Below, one piece after another: positions 1-7,207 of a stretch of DNA of 12,178 nucleotides. The stretch covers positions 1-12,178 of the forward strand of contig MU604186.1 of assembly GCA_025201845.1 (NCBI GenBank). The letters are read 5' to 3'. The notes below the pieces were generated by a model that did no database searches, was not told the DNA's origin, and was given only the letters and a program-made list of their open reading frames with translations. Numbering within the stretch: the first letter of the stretch is position 1; every line of letters starts with the position of its first letter. Origin of the DNA: Martensiomyces pterosporus. Its lineage: Eukaryota > Kickxellomycota > Kickxellomycetes > Kickxellales > Kickxellaceae. The position numbers and the translations under genes were made by a program.

Positions 1-327
1 CCTGCTCCCGACAGTGCCCCCGCTGACGACCAGTAGGGTTCAAGCGTGTATACCTGTGTAGCATCCTTTTTCACTAGTGACTTGCGAAATACAACAGCTC
101 CAAGTCTATCAAGTGTAATGCAGTCAAGTCTGTGAACAACACATCGCTAAAGGATCGGTTCAGCGAGCCGACCGTTTGTTTTGGCGAGTCGGGCAGCGCA
201 GTAGCAACGTCACAACCCTCCAGCAGCTCAGCGACCGCGCCAAGCCTTCTCGCCTCTGTTTTTCGCAATTATTCTCCACAGTATATTTGCACGCCTCTCA
301 AAGCTCCACTTTCAAATTAGCACAGCA
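1..327. other. Upstream region of VPS33, no gene recognised
   Basis: No convincing coding region is seen on either strand; the open frames are short and overlap each other in different frames. A TATATTT stretch lies at 282-288, only about 40 bp before the VPS33 ATG, so it would leave a very short leader if used as a TATA box. I do not call it a promoter element with confidence. Any gene to the left ends outside the window. Confidence 0.5.
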
Positions 328-2620
328 ATGCCGGCCACGAGTACAGGCAGCGAGTCGCGGGAAGAGCCCAACATACTCCAGCTCAAGGACATTTTGCGAG
401 ATGAGCTAATCGCCATACTCGACACTGTAAGTAATCTCGGCGCTCGCTGACTGCAATGCCCAAAAAGTCGGGGCACTTCCATTTGCTGTGTTCTGAATGT
501 TGTTGGTGCGTCCTTTGCATTTCCTGTAGATTCGCGGGTCAAAGGCGCTCGTGCTGGACGAGGACTTGTCGGGGGCGCTCAGCTTCATTGTTGACTTCTC
601 GGTGCTCAAGGAGCATGGTGTCGAGAAAATATTCTTGCTAGGGCCGGGACCGCTGGACACTGGGTCAATAAAGGGTGTCCTGTACTTTGCGCTGCCGCAT
701 GTCAGCAAGATGAAGACAATAGCCGAACACATACGCATGGGTTCGCAGGACAAAAAAGACACGCCGAGAGAGTACTCGCTGCAGCTGGTGCCCAGACGGA
801 CTCTCCTGTGCGAGCGTGTGCTGGAGGAGGAAGGTGTGCTGGGAGACATCACTATTGGCGAGTACAGGATGGATTTTATCCCGCTGGAGGACGACTTGAT
901 GTCGCTGGAGCTGCCGGCAACGTTCAAGGAGCTGTATTTGGATGGCGACTTTTCGAGCATTCAGTACGTGGCACGCGCTATCATGCGGCTGCAGGGGCTG
1001 TTTGGGTTCTTCCCGCGCGTGGTTGGAAAAGGCGATTTTGCGCAGATTTTGGCGGATAACCTGACACGCATGCGGCTGGAGCTTACCTCAAGCGATCCGC
1101 GCGGGTCGTTGAATAGCGCACTGGCGATGTCGAGTGCTTTTGACTCGGTTGTCATCATTGATAGGGGCATCGACTTGGTCACGCCGCTGCTGACTCAGCT
1201 GACATATGAGGGGCTGATTAGTGAAGTGTTCGGCATCAGCAACGGGTCTGTGACGCTTGGGTCGGTTGGCGCTAGTGCGGCGGCACCTGCAGCATCTTCA
1301 TCGGCAAGCACTGCTGGCGGTGGTAGTGGTGGCAGCGATGCGCATGGCGCGGGGAAGAAGAAGCGAATTGCGCTGAATAGCAGCGATGCCATTTACGGCG
1401 AGATTCGCAACATGAACTTTGCGGGCGTTGGGAGCCTGCTGAGCAAGATGTCGCGGCAGCTGCAGGATACCTACGAGAGCCGACATAGGGCCAAGACGGT
1501 TCAGGAAATCCGCAGCTTTGTGGGAAGGCTGAGCGGGCTGCAGCAGGAGCACCAGTCATTGAAGTCGCATGTCACTTTGGCGGAGACAATACTGAAGCGC
1601 ACGCAGTCGGACGACTTTGGTGCGGTGCTGGAGATTGAGCAGTCGCTTGTGGGCGCTGGCGATGTGTCCAGGGAACAGCTGGCCCATATCGACAAACTGC
1701 TTGCGCTGGCTGAGCCCCATGCACCTGCACCCGGTGTAAATGGAGAGCTCAAGGACCTGCCGCCTGCCACTGCGCCCAATTCGATACACAAGGTCTTAAG
1801 GCTCATGTGTCTTTATGCGCTGTGGAGGGGGCCCAACTTTAAGCAAAAGACGTATGATGCCTGGTACGAGGAGCTGACGGCGGCGTTTGGGCACCACCAG
1901 GCAGTTACCCTGGACAACCTGAGCAAAGCTGGACTGCTGGTGCCTCCGTCGGCGGCCAAGTCGGCTGCGCCGTCCACAGTTCGTATGACCGGCAACGTGC
2001 CAAATGAGCCGCCGTCGATGGGTCTTTTGAACTCCGTTGCGCCGTCGACTAGGCCGCGTGATCCCGCGCACACCAATTCGCTGAGCTTCTTGCGAAAGAC
2101 GCTCAACCTGATTGTAAGCGATGTGCGCGAGAACGATCCGGACGATGTTTCGTACGTGTATTCTGGGTATGCACCCATGTCGATCCGCCTGCTTCAGTGC
2201 CTGGTCCGCGACCCGGCGGTGTACACTACGCCCGCCACAAACAGGTACGCTTCGCTGCTGCGCTCTTCCGGCGACTCTGCATCACGGCCTGCACAGCGCG
2301 ACAGCCAGAGCACGGGCGGCGTCAAGAGCGGGTGGAAGGGGTGGGACGATGTGCTGGCTGAACTGCCTGGCGAGACTGTCGACTTGATGCAGTCGCCCAG
2401 CGACCGCGAGTCGGATCTTATTGTGGCGGATGAGGTGGTCAGGAGGTTGGGCGAGAAGGCGCCGGCCACGCTGGTTGTGTTTCTGGGTGGGTGCACGTTC
2501 ACGGAGATTGCGGCTCTGAGGCTACTTTCGCAGCAGCACAACCACAGGTATGTTGCGGCGACAACACAAATCATCAACGGGAACACGTTCCTGGATCCAC
2601 TGATCCAAAAGTCGCCATAG
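328..2620 (+). CDS. VPS33: Vps33, Sec1/Munc18-family subunit of HOPS/CORVET tethering complexes
   Basis: Spliced gene: exon 1 is 328-426 and exon 2 is 530-2620, giving 729 residues. Vps33 is the SM (Sec1/Munc18) subunit of the HOPS and CORVET tethers; it binds SNAREs and promotes fusion at endosomes and the vacuole/lysosome. Family hallmarks seen: the N-terminal helix plus GSKALVLDEDLSG (about 36-48), LLKEHGVEK-type block (LKEHGVEKIF, about 60-70), RRTLLCERVLEEEGVLG (about 118-134), LTYEGLISEVFGI (about 257-269), VYSGYAPMSIRL (about 576) and FLGGCTFTEIAALRLLSQ (about 684), ending in TTQIINGNTFLDPLIQK. These align along the whole length with animal VPS33A as I remember it. The protein is longer than animal VPS33 (about 600) because of inserted low-complexity loops: an Ala/Ser/Gly stretch at residues 281-308, a Ser/Pro/Ala linker near 505-545, and a Ser/Arg-rich loop near 600-625. 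The start at 328 is chosen because exon 1 supplies the conserved N-terminal helix (NILQLKDILRDELIAIL) and joins in phase 0. Fungi normally have one VPS33. Confidence 0.95.
427..529 (+). other. Spliceosomal intron in VPS33 (phase 0, 103 nt)
   Basis: The donor is GTAAGT at 427 and the acceptor is a pyrimidine-rich stretch ending in CTGTAG at 529. A possible branch site is TTCTGAAT at about 491-498, roughly 35 nt before the acceptor; CTGAC at 447-451 is an alternative. Removing it joins ...AILDT to IRGSKALVLDED in frame and restores the conserved Vps33 N terminus. The intron itself contains in-frame disruption, so reading through it would not give the family sequence. It is the only intron I can support in this window. 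Confidence 0.92.
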
Positions 2621-2861
2621 CTTTCTATTTATAGATCCAAGGCTTGCTCCTGCTGGCATGCCTGCACCCTCTATTACCTGCTTTTTCTATTTTTGCACGG
2701 ATGCACAAACCGCTGATATTGATGTGTCTGTTACACGCTGAGTAAATGGCATTTCGACTTGCTTCAGGCCCAACTCCACAGCGCTCCCGCAGCTTGCATA
2801 TTGTCCCATCCCTAAAATCAGCAGAGGCGGTAGAAGCGACCAATGCTGAATTGACTTGCTA

Positions 2862-2867
2862 CACGTG
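2862..2867. promoter_or_regulatory. CACGTG E-box upstream of RNase T2
   Basis: A palindromic CACGTG hexamer lies about 440 bp before the RNase T2 ATG. In fungi this is the core bound by bHLH factors such as Pho4/NUC-1 (phosphate starvation) and Cbf1. A secreted RNase is a plausible phosphate-regulated gene, but a six-base match alone is weak evidence. Confidence 0.35.
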
Positions 2868-3177
2868 AGGTCGTTTCAAAAGTCACGCTTGCGCATGAAA
2901 GCGGCCGTTGCATGTCCGCCGCGCGTCAGCTTGCTTGTCGCAAGAACACGCAAGTCTCTACAGGCACAGCCCACACACAGATGTAGCGTGTCAGTTTCAG
3001 CAAGCAGGAAGGTGAAGGAGCGCATGTAGCTGTCAAATTTTATCTTAGCTTCCCATGGCTACGCGTGGCTACAGTGTATGGATAGGAGGCATCCCAGTCT
3101 GCATCCAGCCACAGACAATTCCTTCCACAGACATCCAATTTGGTCTGTTCTCTGTGGGAGTGCTGGCGACAGTGGCG

Positions 3178-3185
3178 TATAAAAA
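3178..3185 (+). promoter_or_regulatory. TATA box of the RNase T2 gene
   Basis: TATAAAAA lies 124 bp before the chosen ATG (3309). Initiation about 30-100 bp downstream would give a leader of up to about 100 nt and would start close to, or after, the in-frame upstream ATG at 3210. Confidence 0.65.
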
Positions 3186-3308
3186 CACACGCTTGAGAGG
3201 CTGCTCCACATGGCAATAGGCTCCTTACTGATATCACCACACTGCAAAGCAGCAGCCTCTATCTTAGCATTCCTTTCATTTCAGTATCACACAACACAGA
3301 CTTTAGCC

Positions 3309-4088
3309 ATGCGTATTCCTGCAATTGCCCTTGTCGCTGCTTTGCTCACCGTCTCCTCGGTCGACGCTGCTCCCGCCACTACTCCCAAGCCCGCCCCGCC
3401 AGCCAACCCGCTGGGCAACTGCCCCTCTGGCATAGTCACATGCTCTGTTGCCGCCTCCAAGGTCAACTCCTGCTGTGCCTCGACGAACGGCATTGTCGTT
3501 TTGGTCCAGCAGTGGTCGAAGGGTCTTGGCCCCCAGACCGAGTACACACTGCACGGCCTGTGGCCCAACACCTGCTCTGGTAGCCAGACGGGAACCAACG
3601 GCTGTGACCCCGCCCGCTTGGACTACAACGTCAGCAGCATCATCCAGAGCGCCAGCTCCAGCCTCTACAACCAGCTGAACACATACTGGTCATCGTACAA
3701 GGGCGACAACAACTGGTTCTGGTCCCACGAGTGGTCCAAGCACGGCACATGCGTCACCACTCTGGACCCCAAGTGCTACACCAACTACAAGAAAAACCAA
3801 GAGGTCATCGAGTATTTCACCACCGTCCTGGCTCTCCGCTCCAAGTACAGCTACTATGCTGCATTGGCCAAGCACGGAATTGTGCCTGCCGCTGGAAAGA
3901 CCTACACTGCTGGCCAGTTCAAGGCAGCCATCAAGGCCGAGCTGGGTGTGGATGTGGCGTTGAAGTGCAATGGTGGCACGCTGAGCGAGATTTGGGCGTA
4001 CTTTAACGTCAAGGACCGTGTGAACTACGTCCCTACTAAGAAATACACCTCGGATACGTGCACCAAGTTCACCTACCCGTCCAAGTAA
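3309..4088 (+). CDS. Secreted ribonuclease T2 (RNase Rh-like)
   Basis: A 259-residue secreted endoribonuclease of the T2 family, which cleaves single-stranded RNA through 2',3'-cyclic phosphates with little base specificity. Residues 1-20 form a signal peptide (MRIPAIALVAALLTVSSVDA), followed by a short Pro/Thr-rich stretch (21-34). Both catalytic signatures are intact: CAS I LHGLWP (81-86, His82) and CAS II SHEWSKHGTC (139-148, with His140, Glu141, Lys144, His145). Ten cysteines (38, 45, 55, 56, 89, 99, 148, 156, 220, 251) have a spacing that fits the five-disulfide fold of Rhizopus RNase Rh. One NVS sequon is at 107. The size matches the small secreted fungal enzymes rather than the long Rny1 type with a C-terminal extension. 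The frame stays open upstream to an ATG at 3210, which would add 33 residues; I chose 3309 because it begins a clean signal peptide. No intron is needed. It is convergent with the GDPD gene; together they suggest extracellular phosphorus/nucleotide scavenging (inference). Confidence 0.95.
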   Translation: MRIPAIALVAALLTVSSVDAAPATTPKPAPPANPLGNCPSGIVTCSVAASKVNSCCASTNGIVVLVQQWSKGLGPQTEYTLHGLWPNTCSGSQTGTNGCDPARLDYNVSSIIQSASSSLYNQLNTYWSSYKGDNNWFWSHEWSKHGTCVTTLDPKCYTNYKKNQEVIEYFTTVLALRSKYSYYAALAKHGIVPAAGKTYTAGQFKAAIKAELGVDVALKCNGGTLSEIWAYFNVKDRVNYVPTKKYTSDTCTKFTYPSK

Positions 4089-4511
4089 GCTGTTAGAGTC
4101 CTCCATTTAAGCCTTTTGGCAATAATATACTACAACCTAGCATGACACGGTAGTTGTAGACGGCGTCTGCATGGCGGTTCGACAATGTGCTTGTCTTTCT
4201 CAGAATGGAGTCGCCATGCTGCCTCTTGGCTTTTTGCCAAGTTCATTGGAAACACATTGATTCAGCCACCATTCCCTAGTCTTCATCCGCATCTCTGCGG
4301 GCTGCTTAGGTTGAAATATAGTGCAGCAATAGTAGAGGCATAGGTAGCACATCCATGTACTGCACACGCTCCAATGTTCAAAAGTAGAATTGCACCAAGC
4401 ATTGCCAAAGATGAGGAATGCAACAATGGACGTGAGAGTTGAAGCGTATTTAAATATAAAGTAACAATAAAAGTGTGGTATTAGCTAGGTTAGACTAGCA
4501 GAAGTAGTTGT
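4089..4511. other. Convergent 3' intergenic region (RNase T2 / GDPD)
   Basis: This 423-bp stretch separates the two stop codons and should hold both 3' UTRs and poly(A) sites. An AATAAT at 4121-4126, about 33 bp after the RNase stop, is a plausible poly(A) signal for that gene. An AT-rich run with TTTAAATATAAAG and AATAAA lies at about 4448-4470, near the GDPD 3' end. A perfect stem-loop is at 4225-4241. No gene is seen. Confidence 0.55.
4225..4241. repeat. Perfect 6-bp stem-loop between convergent genes
   Basis: CTTGGC, TTTTT, GCCAAG: six perfect pairs around a five-base loop. It sits between the two convergent stop codons. A role in 3'-end formation is possible but not shown, and a hairpin this short also arises by chance. 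Confidence 0.4.
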
Positions 4512-5843
4512 TTAGGCGCGAGTGTAGTAGCCACCGTTGCCGTTACCGTTGCCGTTACCATTGCCGTTACCATTGCCGTTGCCGTTGCCGTTGCCGGGCT
4601 TGTGCTTGCCCTGCTCCTTCTCCAGCTTGTTGTTGTAGAAGATGCGCAGGATGTTGGCCTCAACAGTGTTCTCGACAAACATGTAGTCCATGCCCTGCTC
4701 GAAGAAGTAGAAGAACTCCTCGGTCTTGTTCTTGGGGCAGAACCCGCTCTTGCTGGCAGGCTTGACGCCATTCTGGCACAGATACAGAGCATCCTGGTGC
4801 GAGTCGTAGAAAGTGTAGGGAGAGAGCTCCATGCCGCGCTTGTGCACCTCGCTGGCGAGCTTGTCAGGAGCAATGAATCCGCCGAGCTGCTCGATCTCCT
4901 TGGCGTCCCAGGTGGTGTTCTGCGACTTGAAGTAGGCCTCGGCACCAGTCACAAAAAAGTCCTTCCAGGGCGAAACAATCTTGGCGTACTTGGCAACACG
5001 GTCGAGTCCCTTGGGAGTAAAGAACCAGGGCAGGTTCTCGTTCAGGGCAACAACCGGAACATCGGTGTGGCTGGACAGGTAGGCGGCGGTGTCCTGGTCA
5101 AAGCACTGCCAGGTCGAGGGGCCCAGAGTGACGCCCTTGGGCAGGGGGACAAGAGGGGCGAACTTGAGGTCCGTGTGCTTGCTCGCGTCGACCTTGCTGG
5201 TGATGTTGGCCCAGCCGTAGTGGTTCAGGGTGATGATGGCGCGGTCCTCAAAGTAGCGGTCATAGGACCTGTTCTTGTTGAAGAGCTTGGGCGACTTGAG
5301 CTCGGGGATGACGCCGAACGGGCGGCCCAGGTTGATGGTCAGGTTGCGGACGGTCTGGAGGTACTCCTCGAACGTCAGGACCTGGAAGTACCCGTTGTAG
5401 ATCTGAGGGCGGAAGGGGTAGTTGGCCTGGTTGATGCGCACCTTCTTGAGCTGCTCAAGAGTCAGGTCGAAGATGAACCAGTCGTTCACTACAGTCTTCT
5501 CCTTGCCGTCGTCGATCCACGTAACGTTGCGGCGCAGGTGCGCAAGCTCGGGGATGGAGGCGACGTTGGTCGTGTCGCCGAGCCACTCGTTGTGGTTGAC
5601 GACGATGTGGCCGTCCTTGGTCAGCGCGAGGTCGGGCTCGATAAAGTCGACGCCCTCGAGCGCGGCCTGCCAGTACGATCCAAGCGAGTGCTCGGGCATG
5701 AATGCCTTCTCTCCGCGGTGTCCGACGAGGCGGGTCTTCTTGCCGTTGAGCGTGTTCCACTTCAGGTCGCGGGTGTCCTCGATGAAGGCCGACGACAGGC
5801 CAACGGCCGACAGGGCAATGGTGGTGAGCGACAGGATCCTCAT
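4512..5843 (-). CDS. Secreted glycerophosphodiester phosphodiesterase (GDPD/GlpQ type) with (Gly-Asn)10 tail
   Basis: A 443-residue enzyme predicted to hydrolyse glycerophosphodiesters (such as glycerophosphocholine) to glycerol-3-phosphate and an alcohol. A signal peptide is at 1-19 (MRILSLTTIALSAVGLSSA). The PI-PLC-like TIM-barrel signature is clear: GHRG (His42, Arg43), PEHS (51-54), FIEPDLALTKDG (Glu69 and Asp71 as metal ligands), VVNHNEW (His84) and IPELKSP (Glu181, Lys183). Several N-glycosylation sequons (NVT 106, NLT 167, NRS 191, NIT 213, NTT) fit secretion. The last 30 residues are Lys-rich, then ten Gly-Asn pairs, ending GGYYTRA; there is no GPI-type hydrophobic tail. I chose the ATG at 5843: it has A at -3, starts a clean signal peptide and lies about 106 bp from a TATA-like box. 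The frame stays open upstream to an ATG at 5918 (25 extra residues, hydrophobic), which has a poor context. It is convergent with RNase T2. The spider-type sphingomyelinase D branch is an alternative within the superfamily, but the GlpQ-like pattern fits better. Confidence 0.9.
   Translation of the reverse strand: MRILSLTTIALSAVGLSSAFIEDTRDLKWNTLNGKKTRLVGHRGEKAFMPEHSLGSYWQAALEGVDFIEPDLALTKDGHIVVNHNEWLGDTTNVASIPELAHLRRNVTWIDDGKEKTVVNDWFIFDLTLEQLKKVRINQANYPFRPQIYNGYFQVLTFEEYLQTVRNLTINLGRPFGVIPELKSPKLFNKNRSYDRYFEDRAIITLNHYGWANITSKVDASKHTDLKFAPLVPLPKGVTLGPSTWQCFDQDTAAYLSSHTDVPVVALNENLPWFFTPKGLDRVAKYAKIVSPWKDFFVTGAEAYFKSQNTTWDAKEIEQLGGFIAPDKLASEVHKRGMELSPYTFYDSHQDALYLCQNGVKPASKSGFCPKNKTEEFFYFFEQGMDYMFVENTVEANILRIFYNNKLEKEQGKHKPGNGNGNGNGNGNGNGNGNGNGGYYTRA
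4533..4595 (-). repeat. Hexanucleotide repeat encoding (Gly-Asn)10
   Basis: Imperfect six-base units read on the plus strand as GCCGTT, ACCGTT, GCCATT and so on, giving ten Gly-Asn pairs plus one Gly near the C terminus of the GDPD. The units differ only at synonymous third positions (GGC/GGT, AAC/AAT). That pattern is expected of a slippage-prone minisatellite retained under protein-level constraint, or of recent expansion. Confidence 0.95.
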
Positions 5844-5948
5844 TATTTTAGCAAGCACGCAGACTGTGGAGATGACCAGGAAGACAGATAGAAGGTTGCG
5901 CCTGAGAAAAGCTACCATGAGATTGAGCGCGAGCAGGAGGGGCGGGGG

Positions 5949-5954
5949 ATTATA
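5949..5954 (-). promoter_or_regulatory. TATA-like box of the GDPD gene
   Basis: On the minus strand this reads TATAAT within GCTTATAATC, about 106 bp before the ATG at 5843. It is only about 31 bp before the alternative ATG at 5918, so that upstream ATG would fall at or very near the expected transcription start. Confidence 0.5.
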
Positions 5955-6149
5955 AGCAGATTCCTGTGCTGCTCGTCCGGCAAAAGAGCGGGCGAGCGGA
6001 GGCAAAGTCAACGAGGATGCCAGGTGGGAAAATAGAAAGAGGAAATTTCGATTTGCGCGCTAGGTGCCTCCTCCGCATGCTCCTGGCCCATCACAGCCCA
6101 GGGACTACGCACGACTTCGTATGGGCCCAAAAGCGTTGGCTGGCGCGCC

Positions 6150-6155
6150 CACGTG
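6150..6155. promoter_or_regulatory. CACGTG E-box upstream of GDPD
   Basis: Palindromic CACGTG in CCCACGTGCA, about 307 bp before the GDPD ATG. It is a candidate bHLH (Pho4/NUC-1-type) site; glycerophosphodiesterase genes such as yeast GDE1 are known phosphate-responsive genes. Evidence is the hexamer and its position only. Confidence 0.35.
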
Positions 6156-6270
6156 CATCCTGCGTGTTATTTACATTCGAATCTTCTATTTTTCTAGATC
6201 GACGTCAAGGCGCCGTAGTCGGGCAGGACGCACGGCGCAGCTGTCCGCTTGTAGCACGGCGGTCCAAAAT

Positions 6271-6284
6271 GGTAGGTACCTACC
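6271..6284. repeat. 14-bp perfect palindrome
   Basis: GGTAGGTACCTACC is identical to its own reverse complement. It lies about 430 bp before the GDPD start and between two CACGTG sites. One palindrome of this length is expected by chance roughly once per 16 kb, so function is unproven. Confidence 0.4.
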
Positions 6285-6345
6285 GTCCCCTGCTCCTGCT
6301 TTCGGCCCTGTAGCTCCTGCACGCACTGCTGGTGAGCGCTGCTGG

Positions 6346-6351
6346 CACGTG
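6346..6351. promoter_or_regulatory. Second CACGTG E-box upstream of GDPD
   Basis: CACGTG in GGCACGTGCA, about 500 bp before the GDPD ATG and about 860 bp before the divergent repeat-protein gene. It is the second such site on the GDPD side of this region; interpretation as for a bHLH site, with weak evidence. Confidence 0.3.
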
Positions 6352-7104
6352 CAGCGGCAGGTAAGAGGCGGAAGCCGGAATCGCAGGTCTGCGTGATTGA
6401 TTTTGCAGGCTTCTGATCACGCTCCAGAGATAGTGACGTGTCCCTGCTGCTGGGGTTGCTCGCAACAGACACATGCGGCATCTTGTGTGTGCAAATATCC
6501 GTGCATGTGTGCGCTGGACGCGGCAGCACACGCTCCGTGCCAAGAGCTGCATGGAAGCACGCATCTGTTCCTGCCTGATTCCCACCATACCACACTGAGC
6601 TCTGCCGCTGCTCCTCAGCTCCTTGGCTCTCTGCATGGCTACACATGTGCCTGCTTCTTCGTAGCACCGAATGGACGAATCTTTAAATATCTGCACACAG
6701 CCCAGCTTTGTTCCAGCAGAGGCGCTGCACCGCAGACATGGGAGGAGGGGAAGTGGGCACTGCGGCGACTACATCACAGCAACCGCAGGCGAGAGCGCCT
6801 CAGCTTAATGTCCTGAATCATACATGATCCGCACCCTTGTGCTAGGACAATGAGAAAATGGCATGGTCTGATGTTTGCGTCGTGTTCCGCAAGAGACGCG
6901 ACGTGGCCCTGCATCGAGTGCTAGTCAAATGCTTGAATAATGGGCTTGCAAAACAGCTCAAGTGCTACGCAAGTCTTGGTACGGAAGCAGCGCCTGCAAA
7001 GAAAAAGCTCATCTGCGGAGAAATCAGCGCAGCTCTACATACAAGCGCTCCTAGCCGTAGAACCCTAGCGAAAGCGCAGACTACCTGCGCTGCAAGCACC
7101 TGGA

Positions 7105-7110
7105 TATAAA
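7105..7110 (+). promoter_or_regulatory. TATA box of the repeat-protein gene
   Basis: TATAAA in GGATATAAAATG, 98 bp before the ATG at 7208. The spacing resembles that of the RNase T2 and GDPD genes. Confidence 0.6.
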
Positions 7111-7207
7111 ATGTGAGACAGCATCTGTCTAGGAACTCCAAATGCCTCTGTAGTTTACCCTGTATTCTTCCAAACCTGTCCCATCCTCCTCAGCTGCCAA
7201 AGTTACA

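Larger units (their letters stand above)
2621..3308. other. Intergenic: VPS33 3' end and RNase T2 promoter region
   Basis: No gene is seen in this 688-bp stretch. The first part, with AT-rich runs (CTATTTATAG, TTTTTCTATTTTTG), should hold the VPS33 3' UTR and polyadenylation site, although there is no clean AATAAA. The second part is the RNase promoter: a CACGTG E-box at 2862-2867 and a TATAAAAA box at 3178-3185. Short open frames on the minus strand around 3040-3247 have no recognisable product. Confidence 0.6.
5844..7207. other. Divergent intergenic region, GDPD and repeat-protein promoters
   Basis: A 1.36-kb stretch between the divergent starts of the GDPD gene (minus) and the repeat-protein gene (plus). 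It holds a TATA-like box for each, two CACGTG sites (6150-6155, 6346-6351) and a 14-bp palindrome (6271-6284). Open frames of up to 157 codons exist on both strands (for example 6397-6816 and 6858-7109 plus, 6194-6696 minus), but they overlap in several frames, have no recognisable family motifs and show no codon bias like the flanking genes, so I do not call them. The 83-codon frame starting at 6858 has a good start context (AAAATGG) but runs into the TATA box of the next gene. Confidence 0.55.

Noticed and set aside
4169..4219. An 8-bp inverted repeat GCATGGCG / CGCCATGC
   Set aside because: The arms stop at 8 bp with a 35-base spacer, a level expected by chance in a window of this size.
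4602..5891. A 429-codon open frame on the plus strand opposite the GDPD gene
   Set aside because: It is the antisense of a biased, GC-rich coding sequence, is Leu/Val/Glu/Gly-rich with no domain, and begins with a non-ATG codon. The minus-strand frame has a full GDPD signature.
6194..6816. Overlapping frames of 138-157 codons on both strands in the divergent region
   Set aside because: Several frames are open at once, which points to a chance lack of stops. None has motifs, signal peptide or membrane segments that make sense.
6858..7109. An 83-codon plus-strand frame with a good start context
   Set aside because: It has no recognisable domain or biased codon use and ends inside the TATA box of the repeat-protein gene. 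It is more likely promoter DNA.
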